The notes under the pieces are model-generated. The model was not told the origin of the DNA and searched no databases. It saw only the letters and a program-made list of their open reading frames with translations. Of a stretch of 64,000 nucleotides of DNA, positions 42,878 through 51,569 are shown one piece after another. The stretch lies in contig NZ_JBMGJC010000010.1 in assembly GCF_048984525.1 (NCBI RefSeq), positions 1 through 64,000 of the forward strand. Reading direction: 5' to 3'. The position numbers and the translations under genes were made by a program. The DNA is from Syntrophopropionicum propionicicum_A (GTDB taxonomy: Bacteria; Bacillota; Desulfotomaculia; Desulfotomaculales; Pelotomaculaceae). Position 1 is the first letter of the stretch, and every line of letters begins with the position of its first letter.

Positions 42878-43297
42878 TTATTTCTCTACAAGCTCGATCC
42901 CTTTTTCCATGAACCATTGCTTTAAGTAGTCCGCATATTTTTCATTTTGAAATTTGTACCACTGTCGGCGTTCGTCTTCGTAATCCATCAGGATCCTCCT
43001 GTACCTGGCATCTGTTTCCAGCTCACTTTCAAGCTGGCTTTTTAAATCCTGGTTCTCCAGAGTTTCTATGTAATCTTTTTTTACCTGCAAAGAAAACTCT
43101 TTTTCCAGCTTCGGCAGCCTGACGAACCGTTCCGGCTGCCGGTCAAGCTTCTTCATAATCTCTTCATGCTCGGGAAAATCCAGGGGTGAAAAGAACCTGA
43201 CGTCACCCGTTTGAAGATCAATGTAGTATTCGGAGTGTTGGCTGCTGTTTTCAAAAGCATTAATAATCCATGCAGTTGTGACGGGTACCTGCCGCAT
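42878..43297 (-). CDS. UPF0158-like hypothetical protein
   Basis: 139 residues, ATG 43297 with GGAGGG upstream. Pattern of the UPF0158 family: an AWIINAFEN start, YYIDLQTGDVRFF, then an acidic helical C-terminal part (YRRILMDYEDERRQWYKFQN). No signal peptide or catalytic motif. It is followed downstream by the terminator of the convergent substrate-binding gene and lies 68 nt after cobO. Function unknown. Confidence 0.7.
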   Translation of the reverse strand: MRQVPVTTAWIINAFENSSQHSEYYIDLQTGDVRFFSPLDFPEHEEIMKKLDRQPERFVRLPKLEKEFSLQVKKDYIETLENQDLKSQLESELETDARYRRILMDYEDERRQWYKFQNEKYADYLKQWFMEKGIELVEK

Positions 43298-43364
43298 TCA
43301 CCAAACCCTCCTTTTACTTTTATCTAAACATAAATACACAACCTGCAGCATTAATCCGCGCTTA

Positions 43365-43904
43365 TTAAAACTCAATACCCTTTTGGGCGGGTATTCCCCG
43401 GTTATAATGGTGTTTAATCTCTTTCATTTCGGTAACAAGGTCGGCCCGCTCGATGATCTCCGGCGGGGCATTGCGTCCGGTCAGGACAAGGTGCAGGGCA
43501 TCAGGTTTTTTGGCCATAAGGTCAATCGTGTCAGCGAGGGTAACCAGGCCGTAGTTGACCGCGTACAGTATCTCGTCCAGGATGATCAGATCGTATTTGC
43601 CGGAGGAAATTTCCGTCCTGGCCGCCGCCAGGGCTTCCGCCGCCGCATGGCGGTGCTCTTCCAGAGACTGGTCGCCCGGCCCCTTGATAAATCCCTCACC
43701 CATCTGGCGCATTTCAAAGTTTGGCCCGAGTTTTTCAGCGGCTTTCAGTTCCCCGTATTTCCAGCCGCCCTTGATAAACTGCAGTACAAGCACCTTCATC
43801 CCCTGCCCCCAGGCCCTTAGGGCCATGCCCAGCGCGGCTGTGGTCTTCCCCTTGCCGTTGCCTGTGTTTACCAGAATTAACCCGTTCTTCTTCTGCTCAG
43901 CCAT
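43365..43904 (-). CDS. cobO: Corrinoid adenosyltransferase
   Basis: 179 residues from ATG 43904 (GGAGGG at 6 nt); an upstream in-frame start would cover this site. P-loop VNTGNGKGKTTAALGMALRA (20 residues), then LQFIKGGWKYGE and LIILDEILYAVNYGLV, as in CobO/BtuR. It transfers the adenosyl group from ATP to cob(I)alamin. No cobalamin riboswitch is visible upstream. It lies between tatD and the UPF0158-like gene, not in a cobalamin cluster. Confidence 0.95.
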   Translation of the reverse strand: MAEQKKNGLILVNTGNGKGKTTAALGMALRAWGQGMKVLVLQFIKGGWKYGELKAAEKLGPNFEMRQMGEGFIKGPGDQSLEEHRHAAAEALAAARTEISSGKYDLIILDEILYAVNYGLVTLADTIDLMAKKPDALHLVLTGRNAPPEIIERADLVTEMKEIKHHYNRGIPAQKGIEF

Positions 43905-43963
43905 AACCTTCCCTCCTTTATTCAAAACCATCTCGGACCTTTCACTTATACTTTACTATTTAT

Positions 43964-44734
43964 TCAAGCAATTCGGAATAATTTCCTGCCGTTTTCCGCA
44001 CACATCTTGGCTAAATCTTCTTTTTCCATACCCCTGAGCCTGGCGATCTCTTCGGCGGTATATTGTATATGCGCGGGTTCATTCCTCCTGCCCCGGTAAG
44101 GCGCGGGGGTAAGATAGGGGGCGTCTGTTTCGATCAGCAGGCGATCCCGCGGCACCCTGGCCGCCACGTCTTTCAGCCGCGCCGCGTTGGAAAAGGTGAC
44201 CGGCCCCGCGATAGAAATATAAAACCCCATGTCAAGCAGTTCCCTGGCCATTTCCCAGCTGCCCGAATAGCAGTGCATTACCCCGCCGGAAGGCCCCAGT
44301 TTTTCCTTCCTCAAAATGTCCATCATATCTCCGTGGGCATCCCGGTCATGAATAATAATGGGTTTTTGCAGTTTTTTCGCCAGTGCCATTTGTTCCACGA
44401 AAACTTTTCGCTGCACCGGGCGCGGTGAAAGGTCACGGTAATAGTCCAGTCCTATTTCCCCAATTGCCGCCACCTTAGGGTGCAGGGCCATTTTCTCCAG
44501 TTCCTCCAGGTAACCGGGGCCGGCTTCCGCCGCGTCATGGGGGTGAATTCCCACGGCGGCGTAAATCAGGTCATAACTGTCGGCAAGTTTTATGGACTCG
44601 CGGGACGAGGCGAGGTTGAAGCCTATATTTACAATATGCCTGATCCCGGCCTGGCGGGCGCGCTGGATCATCTCGTCCCGGTCTTCGTTATAATTTTCGT
44701 CATTAAGGTGAGCATGCGTATCAAACAGGTCCAT
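43964..44734 (-). CDS. tatD: TatD-family metal-dependent hydrolase
   Basis: 256 residues, the usual length. TIM-barrel amidohydrolase motifs: DTHAHLNDENY, AIGEIGLDYYRD, PIIIHDRDAHGD, MHCYSGSWEMA and IETDAPYLTP. TatD proteins are 3'-5' exonucleases or D-aminoacyl-tRNA deacylase-like. It follows metG as in Bacillus (metS-tatD), separated here by a repeat element. Confidence 0.95.
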   Translation of the reverse strand: MDLFDTHAHLNDENYNEDRDEMIQRARQAGIRHIVNIGFNLASSRESIKLADSYDLIYAAVGIHPHDAAEAGPGYLEELEKMALHPKVAAIGEIGLDYYRDLSPRPVQRKVFVEQMALAKKLQKPIIIHDRDAHGDMMDILRKEKLGPSGGVMHCYSGSWEMARELLDMGFYISIAGPVTFSNAARLKDVAARVPRDRLLIETDAPYLTPAPYRGRRNEPAHIQYTAEEIARLRGMEKEDLAKMCAENGRKLFRIA

Positions 44735-44769
44735 TTTATGCCTTTCCTTTGCAGATTTTAAAAATAATT

Positions 44770-44958
44770 ACACAGGATTAACAAGATTTAAAAGATTAAC
44801 ATGATTTAAAATAATTATTTTAAAATAACAACATCAATACTACTCTTACAAGGTTAAAATCCATTACGAGTATTATAAGATTAAAAAATTATCTTGTTTT
44901 ATACTTAAAGAATTTATTAAAATCCTGTTAATCCTGGTAATCTTGTAAATCTTGTGAT
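44770..44958. repeat. Full 9-bp-period repeat element with inverted ends
   Basis: Left CACAGGATTAACAAGATTTA array, right AATCCTGTTAATCCTGGTAA array in opposite orientation, AT-rich core of about 100 bp. It lies 7 nt after the metG stop. Confidence 0.78.
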
Positions 44959-44964
44959 ATTTAC

Positions 44965-46515
44965 TTATTTATTTTTACCCTCTATATCGATCCGCGGGAA
45001 CAGCGCCTGCCCGCGCTTTACAACAGTGCCGGCCGGCAGCCTGCCCCAGGTCAGGGACTCCCAGGTATGGAGTTCCGGCCGCCCGTCGATCCCCAGCTGG
45101 GCCCAGACCCTGGCAGGCAGGTTGGGCATAAACGGCGAAGCCATGACCGTAATAAAACGCAGCGATTCCGCCAGGTTGTACATTACGGTGGAGAGCCGAT
45201 CCTTTTTGGCCGGGTCCTTGGCCAGGGCCCAGGGGGCTGTTTCATCCACATATTTGTTGGCCCGCCCCACCAGCCGCCAGATAGCGCTCAGGGCGCCGGA
45301 TATATCGGTCCTGTCAACATATTCTTCGACAATGGCGGGGGTTTCTTCCGCCAGGTCAATTATTTCCCGGTCCGGGCCCTCCGCTGCGGCAGGCGCCTGG
45401 ACCTGCCCGCCGAAATATTTTTCCACCATGGCTATGGAGCGGCTGACCAGGTTGCCCAGGTCGTTGGCCAGGTCTTTGTTAATCCGCTCCACCAGTGCGT
45501 CCTCGCTGTACGAGCCGTCAGCCCCAAAAGGCATTTCCCTGAGCAGGTAATAGCGGATGGCATCAACACCGTACTTGTCAATCAGTACAACGGGGTCCAC
45601 CACGTTCCCCTTGGACTTGGACATTTTACCGCTCTCAAGCAGTATCCAGCCGTGGCCCACCACATGCCTGGGCAGTTCTATTCCCAAAGCCATTAAGAGC
45701 ATTGGCCAGATTATACTGTGAAAACGCACGATATCCTTGCCCATCAGGTGCACGTCGGCCGGCCAGTATTTTTTAAACAGGCTGTCGTCATCCGTATCGT
45801 AACCAAGGGCGGAGATATAGTTGGTAAGAGCGTCCACCCACACGTAGATGACGTGCTTGTCGTTGAACGGCACAGGTATGCCCCAGTTAAAAGTAGTCCG
45901 TGACACGCACAGGTCTTCCAGGCCGCTTTTTATGAAGCTTACCATTTCATTGCGCCGGGAGGTGGGCAGGATAAACTCCGGGTGAGCTTCGATATGCTTC
46001 AGCAGGCGGTCAGCATATTTGGACATTTTGAAAAAATAACTTTCCTCCTGGAGCAGTTCCACCGGCCGCCCGCAGTCGGGGCAATTGCCCTCCTCCAGCC
46101 TGCTCTCAGCCCAGAAAGCCTCGCATGGCGTACAGTACCATCCTTCATAACTGGCCTTGTATATGTCCCCCTGGTCGTACAGCTTCTGGAATATAACGGA
46201 TACCACTTTCTTATGGCGCTCTTCGGTAGTCCTGATAAAGTCGTCGTAGTCCACCTCAAGTTTACCCCAGAGGTGTTTAATACCGGCAACGACCTCGTCC
46301 ACAAATTCCTGCGGGGTCTTTTCAATGGCCTTGGCCGCCCTCTCAATTTTTTGCCCGTGTTCGTCTGTGCCGGTTAAAAAGCGTGTTTCATACCCGGTCA
46401 TTTTTTTGAAGCGGGCGACGGCGTCCGCCGCCACAGTAGTGTAAGCGTGCCCGATATGCAGGTTGCTGCTGGGATAGTATATCGGTGTGGTTATGTAGAA
46501 TGTACCCCTGCTCAC
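44965..46515 (-). CDS. metG: Methionyl-tRNA synthetase
   Basis: 516 residues from GTG 46515 with AAGGAAGGA at 8 nt; an in-frame start at 46554 lies before it. Class I synthetase: FYITTPIYYPSSNLHIGHAY with the HIGH motif, a zinc knuckle (CTPCEAFWAE, then CPDCG), and KMSKSKGN. It lacks the C-terminal tRNA-binding (EMAP-like) domain present in the 664-residue Bacillus enzyme. A T-box leader controls it. Next gene is tatD. Confidence 0.97.
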   Translation of the reverse strand: MSRGTFYITTPIYYPSSNLHIGHAYTTVAADAVARFKKMTGYETRFLTGTDEHGQKIERAAKAIEKTPQEFVDEVVAGIKHLWGKLEVDYDDFIRTTEERHKKVVSVIFQKLYDQGDIYKASYEGWYCTPCEAFWAESRLEEGNCPDCGRPVELLQEESYFFKMSKYADRLLKHIEAHPEFILPTSRRNEMVSFIKSGLEDLCVSRTTFNWGIPVPFNDKHVIYVWVDALTNYISALGYDTDDDSLFKKYWPADVHLMGKDIVRFHSIIWPMLLMALGIELPRHVVGHGWILLESGKMSKSKGNVVDPVVLIDKYGVDAIRYYLLREMPFGADGSYSEDALVERINKDLANDLGNLVSRSIAMVEKYFGGQVQAPAAAEGPDREIIDLAEETPAIVEEYVDRTDISGALSAIWRLVGRANKYVDETAPWALAKDPAKKDRLSTVMYNLAESLRFITVMASPFMPNLPARVWAQLGIDGRPELHTWESLTWGRLPAGTVVKRGQALFPRIDIEGKNK

Positions 46516-46551
46516 GTTTAAAATCCTTCCTTCCTTATTACTTTTTAAAAA

Positions 46552-46835
46552 CAAAAAACTCCGCCCCTGTTTTGAGGGGCGAAGTTTTATACTTTCGCGG
46601 TACCACCCTTTTTATACCGGAACCTTGCGGCGACGGCCTTGACAGGTACAGGGAATAATCCCGATACCCTAGCTTTCTAACGGGGCTAACACCGGCCCGG
46701 CTTACTGTTTTTTCAGCCGGGCAGCTCCGGGGCCATGTTCGGCCAACTTCATCCGGCGGGCTTCCACCTGACCCCGCTCGCTGTCCGGATACTTCGACTG
46801 GCTTACTCTTCCCTTCACAGCTTTTTGAACTGTTG
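46552..46835 (-). promoter_or_regulatory. T-box leader of metG
   Basis: The T-box GGTGGTACCGCG is at 46596-46607. It is followed by a terminator (AACTTCGCCCCT paired with GGGGCGGAGTT, then TTTTTTG) 10 nt on. Stem I features lie upstream: AGTA near its base, a GCGAGCGGGG distal segment, and a GAACATGGCC stretch in which ATG (46734-46736) is the likely methionine specifier. Uncharged tRNA-Met should favour antitermination. Confidence 0.93.
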
Positions 46836-47016
46836 AAAAATAACTATTTTAGATTCTAGATTAATACGTCTTCTTTGTCAAGGTGTCACCATAGCTAGAA
46901 AAAAATTGTAGAAATTTACAAAAATATCTTGACTCTTAATGGAATTACTGGTACCATTTACTTGTAAAATTTTTTATATATTTGTCGAAAATTGTTGAAG
47001 AGGGAGGGATAGATAA

Positions 47017-47271
47017 ATGAAATCAACTGGTATTGTCAGAAAAGTAGACGAGCTAGGCAGGGTGGTTATTCCCATCGAACTGAGACGCACACTGGGAATT
47101 GATGAAAAAGACGCTCTTGAAATTTACGTGGATGCCGAAAAGATTATCCTTAAAAAGTACGAGCCTGCCTGCGTTTTTTGCGGAAATGCTTCCGATGTCC
47201 AGCATTATAAGAACAAAATGGTCTGCCGTGAGTGTGCGGTGGCTATGTTTGAAAACGCCAAAGCTATTTAA
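47017..47271 (+). CDS. abrB: AbrB-family transcriptional regulator
   Basis: 84 residues. The AbrB swapped-hairpin domain is nearly canonical (MKSTGIVRKVDELGRVVIP, then LGIDEKDALEIYVD). The C-terminal tail differs from Bacillus AbrB: it has two CxxC pairs (ACVFCGNA and VCREC) that could bind zinc. AbrB is a transition-state repressor. It is divergent from metG and convergent with rsmI, as in Bacillus. AGAGGGAGGG precedes the ATG. Confidence 0.94.
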   Translation: MKSTGIVRKVDELGRVVIPIELRRTLGIDEKDALEIYVDAEKIILKKYEPACVFCGNASDVQHYKNKMVCRECAVAMFENAKAI

Positions 47272-47283
47272 TAATCGACAGAT

Positions 47284-47318
47284 ATTGTTTTGAGAGACTT
47301 GGTCTCTCTTTTTTTTAT
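47284..47318 (+). terminator. Terminator of abrB
   Basis: GAGAGAC/GGTCTCTC stem followed by TTTTTTTTATTTTT on the plus strand, 15 nt after the stop. Confidence 0.88.
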
Positions 47319-47320
47319 TT

Positions 47321-48187
47321 TTACCTGGTTTCTTTATCCTCGACCACCGAGCGGTAAACATCCTTTTTGGGCAGGCCGCGCAAGCGGGCAACCTCCTGGA
47401 TGGCCTTTTTCCGGTCCATCCCTTCCGCTTCCAGTATGGCAACATGTGCAGCCGCCCCGATATGCATCCAGTCTGTCTCCCGGCCGGACCGGCTTTCTGG
47501 TTCCGTGGACCCGGCCACAACCAGTGTAAATTCACCCCTTGGCTCAACCAAATTAAAATGTTCTACTAATTCTTCTAAAGTGCCCCTGATCACTTCCTCG
47601 TGTAATTTGGTCAGTTCCCTGGCCGCGGCGGCAGGGCGGCTTCCAAGCGCTTTTAACAGTAAGGCCAGTGTTTCTTTAATCCGGTGCGGGGCCTCATAAA
47701 AGATCATGGTCCACCGCAGGCTCGAGAGTTCCTTCAGTTTATCAGCGCGGGCTTTTTTGGCTGTGGGAAGAAAACCGACAAAAACAAAAGAATCTGTGGG
47801 AAGCCCCGAGGCCACCAGGGCTGTAACAGCCGCGCTGGCTCCCGGCACCGGTATCACCGCACAGCCATTTTTCACAGCTTCCGACACCAGTTCCGATCCG
47901 GGATCGGAGACGCCGGGCATGCCCGCGTCAGATACCAGCGCGATATTCTTACCTGATGATACCAGGTCCAGAAGGTATTCTCCCTTTTTTTTGCAGTTGT
48001 GCCGGTGATAACTTGTCAGCGGGGTATGAATTTCAAAATGGCTTAGGAGCTTGCGGGTATGGCGGGTATCCTCCGCGGCGATCAGGTCGGCTTCCCGCAG
48101 GATCCTCAGTGCCCTGAGGGTTATATCCTCCAGGTTGCCGATTGGTGTCGCGCATAAATACAGTGTTCCCTTTTGCTCTTCAACCAA
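47321..48187 (-). CDS. rsmI: 16S rRNA 2'-O-ribose C1402 methyltransferase
   Basis: 288 residues. The tetrapyrrole-methylase-type fold is evident: LYLCATPIGNLEDITLRALR (20 residues), AAEDTRHTRKLL, LVSDAGMPGVSDPG and VPVPGASAAVTAL. RsmI methylates the ribose of C1402 at the decoding centre. TTG 48187 has GAGGT 9 nt upstream. It follows yabA in a tight cluster with ricT, holB and tmk, as in Bacillus. Confidence 0.96.
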   Translation of the reverse strand: MVEEQKGTLYLCATPIGNLEDITLRALRILREADLIAAEDTRHTRKLLSHFEIHTPLTSYHRHNCKKKGEYLLDLVSSGKNIALVSDAGMPGVSDPGSELVSEAVKNGCAVIPVPGASAAVTALVASGLPTDSFVFVGFLPTAKKARADKLKELSSLRWTMIFYEAPHRIKETLALLLKALGSRPAAAARELTKLHEEVIRGTLEELVEHFNLVEPRGEFTLVVAGSTEPESRSGRETDWMHIGAAAHVAILEAEGMDRKKAIQEVARLRGLPKKDVYRSVVEDKETR

Positions 48188-48209
48188 AGCTTTTACCTCA
48201 CTTTTAATC

Positions 48210-48551
48210 CTACAGCTCTTTTTCCGCTTTTACCGCAGGTTCCTGTTCCTTTCTCAGAAAGGCCATGCAGAAAAGACAGTCCCCGGTCCTTTTTCGCCCA
48301 AAATAAACATTGCAGATATGGAATTCATGATCATATAGCCCGAGCAGGTTAAAAAAACCCCTCTGCAATCCAGCGTCCCCGCCGCCGGTTCCTTCCAGCA
48401 GGCCCGCGCGATAAATGGCGGCAAGCTCTTTCCGCAGGCGTATGTTCTCCTCTTCCATTTCCCGCGCCTTGTTTTTTAATTCCTGCACCTCCGCCAGCAG
48501 GGCGTGCAGCTTCATTTCCATTTCCCTTGTTATTTTATATAGAGACTGCAT
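48210..48551 (-). CDS. yabA: Replication initiation control protein YabA
   Basis: 113 residues. N-terminal leucine-rich coiled coil (about 1-60: LHALLAEVQELKNKAREMEE), then a zinc-binding C-terminus with HICNVYFGRKRTGDCLFC. YabA binds DnaA and DnaN and limits re-initiation. Its ATG overlaps the ricT stop (TGATG), so they are coupled. Order holB-ricT-yabA-rsmI is that of Bacillus. Confidence 0.95.
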   Translation of the reverse strand: MQSLYKITREMEMKLHALLAEVQELKNKAREMEEENIRLRKELAAIYRAGLLEGTGGGDAGLQRGFFNLLGLYDHEFHICNVYFGRKRTGDCLFCMAFLRKEQEPAVKAEKEL

Positions 48552-49423
48552 CAGGATATCTCCTCACCGGGCTGCGCGGGGCAGTCTTTTTTGCAGCCCC
48601 CGCAGCTTTTAGCCTGTCCTTCTTTTACGACTATGTCCTCGCAGTTATACTCTTTTATTATTTTACTTTCTCTTAATTCAACGCTTACGGTGTTTTTAAA
48701 TATATTTATGCCTGCCACCTTGCCCTCACCGTCAGGAGTTGCGACCAGGCAGCCGGCTTCGGGAAAGTCTTCCCTGGCTTGTTCATATGATTCGTTTTCA
48801 TATTTAAGGCAGCACATCAGCCGGCCGCAGATACCTGATATTTTGGTGGGATTCAATGACAGGTTCTGATCTTTGGCCATCCTGATGGAAACCGACGCAA
48901 AGTCTGAAAGCCACACGGAACAGCAGAGCTCCCTGCCGCAGCAGCCAAGCCCGCCAATCATTTTAGCTTCATCACGCACGCCGATCTGCCGCAGTTCGAT
49001 GCGGGTTCTGAAAACAGAGGCCAGGTCTTTGACCAGTTCCCGGAAATCAATCCGCCCGTCTGCTGTAAAGTAAAATATTATTTTATTTCCGTCAAAAGTT
49101 TGTTCCACGCCAACAAGCTTCATTGGCAGGTTATGGGCCGCTATTTTTTCCAACCCTGTTTTAAAGGCGCTTTCTTCTTTTTCCTTGTTGGCTGCCAGCT
49201 GCTCATGATCCTGTTCGGTGGCTTTTCTGATCACCTTTTTCAGCGGCGCGACGATTTCGCTTTCTTCCACTTCAAGAGGCCCGGCCGCCACATGCCCGAA
49301 TTCCACTCCCCTGGCCGTTTCAACAATAGCTCCATCTCCCGCTGTAAGCGAAACATCTCCCGGGTCGAAGAAATAAATTTTGCCCGCTTTCTTAAAGCGG
49401 ATCCCCACGACCTTTACCCTCAC
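48551..49423 (-). CDS. ricT: PSP1-domain regulatory protein RicT (YaaT)
   Basis: 290 residues. PSP1 C-terminal domain (about 50-150) and a Cys-rich region near 165-215: GLGCCGRELCCSVWL, GICGRLMCCLKYENESY. RicT works with RicA and RicF, binds Fe-S clusters as a complex, and affects RNase Y-dependent mRNA maturation and Spo0A phosphorelay. A short Cys-rich tail (SCGGCKKDCPAQ) is also present. The start is GTG 49423 with GGAGG upstream. Confidence 0.95.
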   Translation of the reverse strand: MRVKVVGIRFKKAGKIYFFDPGDVSLTAGDGAIVETARGVEFGHVAAGPLEVEESEIVAPLKKVIRKATEQDHEQLAANKEKEESAFKTGLEKIAAHNLPMKLVGVEQTFDGNKIIFYFTADGRIDFRELVKDLASVFRTRIELRQIGVRDEAKMIGGLGCCGRELCCSVWLSDFASVSIRMAKDQNLSLNPTKISGICGRLMCCLKYENESYEQAREDFPEAGCLVATPDGEGKVAGINIFKNTVSVELRESKIIKEYNCEDIVVKEGQAKSCGGCKKDCPAQPGEEIS

Positions 49424-49556
49424 TTATCGATATACCTCCTCAAATACCGGCTCATACCATTAGATCCCAAATCCGGCCAGCCGGCAACTCTTATTAGACA
49501 TACATGACAGCAATATGCTATGAGCCAGGCAACCGGACCGGCAGGTTTATTTGCCT

Positions 49557-50549
49557 TTAGCCGGCTGAGCCGCCGCTCAGATGCAGAAACAGCGTCTCAA
49601 GGGCCAGCCTGGTATTGGCGTTTACTTCAATTTTTCTTCTTGTTGACTCGATTTCCTCTATTATTTCCAAAATGCGGGCGGTATCATATTGTCCCGCTTC
49701 TTTTTTAATACTATCCACCCGGTCGGTATTGTACAGACAGCCGGCGTCTCCCGCTTCCCGGCACACCATCAGGTCGCGGTACCAGCAGGCCAGTGTATCA
49801 AGCGTAAACAACGCCCTGGGCTTGCTTTCGGAAGCTTTCTCCGCCATTTCCACAGCCTCAAGGGGACCGCATTGCCTGAGTGCGCCGGCCAGGGCATTCG
49901 CCTCGTCCCTGTCCGACAGCAGCGAGCCGGACGCGTAAGACAGAGCCCTGCCCATACTTCCGCCGGCCAGCGAGGCATATAAACGCGCTTCTTCACCCGA
50001 TATCCCCTTTAGGGTAACAAGGCCATGGATTATTTCGGAGGCAGCCATACCTTTAAAATAAATCGCCTGGCAGCGGGACAGTATTGTCGGCAGAAGAAGC
50101 TGGGGCCGTGCTGAAACTAAAATAAACACTGTGTCCGCGGGCGGTTCCTCCAATGTTTTCAGGATGCAGTTGGCAGCCTCCGCAGTCATTGCCTCAGCCT
50201 GGCGGATTAGAAAAACCTTGCGGCCGCCCTGGTAGGGGCGGTAAGGAGCCCGGCGCTGGATTTCTCTTACCTGTTCTATTTTTATAGATGAGCCGGACGG
50301 TTCTACAAGGGAAAAATCAGGGTGGTTGCCGCCGCTGACCTGGCGGCACTCGCGGCAAACACCGCAGGCGTCCCCGCCTGTGGGACTGGAACAAAGCAGG
50401 GCCCTGGCGAAAGACAGGGCGGTTGTTTCCTTGCCGACCCCCTCGGGTCCGGCAAATAAATAAGCATGCGCCACCCGGCCGCCGGCAACCGCTTTGAACA
50501 AAATTTTTACCGACTGCTTATGTCCTACTATTTCCTGAAGCAATTTCAT
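49557..50549 (-). CDS. holB: DNA polymerase III delta' subunit
   Basis: 330 residues of an AAA+ clamp-loader protein: YLFAGPEGVGKETTALSFAR (20 residues, Walker A-like), a zinc module CGVCRECRQVSGG, and ILKTLEEPPADTVFIL followed by SRC. Delta' partners with DnaX in the loader. Its start overlaps the end of tmk by 32 bp, suggesting coupled translation. YaaQ and YaaR genes found between them in Bacillus are absent here. Confidence 0.94.
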   Translation of the reverse strand: MKLLQEIVGHKQSVKILFKAVAGGRVAHAYLFAGPEGVGKETTALSFARALLCSSPTGGDACGVCRECRQVSGGNHPDFSLVEPSGSSIKIEQVREIQRRAPYRPYQGGRKVFLIRQAEAMTAEAANCILKTLEEPPADTVFILVSARPQLLLPTILSRCQAIYFKGMAASEIIHGLVTLKGISGEEARLYASLAGGSMGRALSYASGSLLSDRDEANALAGALRQCGPLEAVEMAEKASESKPRALFTLDTLACWYRDLMVCREAGDAGCLYNTDRVDSIKKEAGQYDTARILEIIEEIESTRRKIEVNANTRLALETLFLHLSGGSAG

Positions 50550-51168
50550 TTAGAACAACCTCTACCGCTTTCATCACATCCAGGTGCACCTGCCTGGCCT
50601 GCCTGTTGGCGTCAACTACCCTGTAACGGGCGGGGTCGCGTCCGGCCAGAGCCAGGTATCCAGCCGCAACCTTCGCGTGAAAATCCCTTGCTTCGCGTTC
50701 TATCCGGTCAATACCCCGGCCGGAGCTGCTGATCCTGTCCATACCGTCTTCAGCACAAAAATCAAGGATAACGGTCAGGTCCGGCACCAGCCCGTAAGTG
50801 GCCGGTTCGTTGATCTTTTCCAGCAAACTGATGTCTATGCCGCGCCCAAACCCCTGGTAGGCCAGGCTTGAATCCAAAAAACGGTCACACAGCACTATCG
50901 TGCCTGCGGCCAGTGAGGGCATAATTACCTGGGCTACGTGCTGCGCCCTCGCCGCGGCGTATAGAAAGGCTTCGGCCCGGGGAACCAGCTCGCTGTAATC
51001 GGGGTTTAACAAAATTTCTCTGATCGTTTCCCCTACCCGGGTGCCGCCTGGCTCCCTTGTATGCAATACCGGCAGTCCCCGCTCCTTCAGCCTGTCGCCA
51101 AGAAGTTTCAGCTGGGTGGTTTTCCCCGATCCGTCTATTCCTTCGAAAACTATGAATTTGCCTCTCAT
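50518..51168 (-). CDS. tmk: Thymidylate kinase
   Basis: 216 residues. P-loop FEGIDGSGKTTQLKLLGDRL (20 residues), the DR motif LCDRFLDSSLAYQGFGRG, and a LID region (GMDRISSSGRG). It phosphorylates dTMP to dTDP. It lies downstream of the decarboxylase as in Bacillus (yaaO-tmk), with a palindromic repeat element in the spacer. Confidence 0.97.
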   Translation of the reverse strand: MRGKFIVFEGIDGSGKTTQLKLLGDRLKERGLPVLHTREPGGTRVGETIREILLNPDYSELVPRAEAFLYAAARAQHVAQVIMPSLAAGTIVLCDRFLDSSLAYQGFGRGIDISLLEKINEPATYGLVPDLTVILDFCAEDGMDRISSSGRGIDRIEREARDFHAKVAAGYLALAGRDPARYRVVDANRQARQVHLDVMKAVEVVLNEIASGNSRT

Positions 51169-51569
51169 CTGTAAACCCTTTCCTTAAGCAAGAGCATAAA
51201 AGCAAGCAGCTTTATATACAGTTCAGAGTGTCGTATAAATTAAATTCTGAAGAGTCCATGGTGTTGAAACCAGCTGCTCCATTGCGGCAGCGTCGCAAGT
51301 AAACTAAGCGAAGCTGAGGATGCGAAATTGGATGAGCAGGACAGCGGTCAGGGGACACATCTCTATTTGGGGCCTGTCTCTGTGGCCGAGAAATGTCCCC
51401 AACGAATTCTGCGAAAGGCCTTCATCGCCTGGACGGCGAGTTGGAGGCCGGTCCAATTGAGCCCGAAGCAAGCGCTAAGTTTACTCGACGCGAAGCACGG
51501 AGCCAAGCGGCTTCAACGCCATGGAGACTTTGTCAACACTCTGGGCTGTATATACACAGCTTTATACTG
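51169..51569. repeat. Palindromic element, copy 2, in the decarboxylase-tmk spacer
   Basis: Element core about 51256-51531, bounded by CCATGGTGTTGAA and TTCAACGCCATGG. It is the reverse complement of the 38.3-kb copy, about 90% alike outside a 70-bp segment near 51348-51410 that carries GGGGACA/TGTCCCC hairpin arms in place of TGACGTCCATGTCAG. The rest of the spacer shows no gene. Confidence 0.8.

Noticed and set aside
43905..43963. Possible cobalamin riboswitch before cobO
   Set aside because: The spacer is about 60 nt, too short, and has no B12-box.
44965..46515. Truncated metG
   Set aside because: The missing C-terminal tRNA-binding domain is absent in many bacterial MetRS; all catalytic motifs are present and the end is clean.
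47017..47271. Novel zinc-binding AbrB variant
   Set aside because: The CxxC tail is, as far as I recall, common in clostridial AbrB proteins, so it was not raised as a separate finding.
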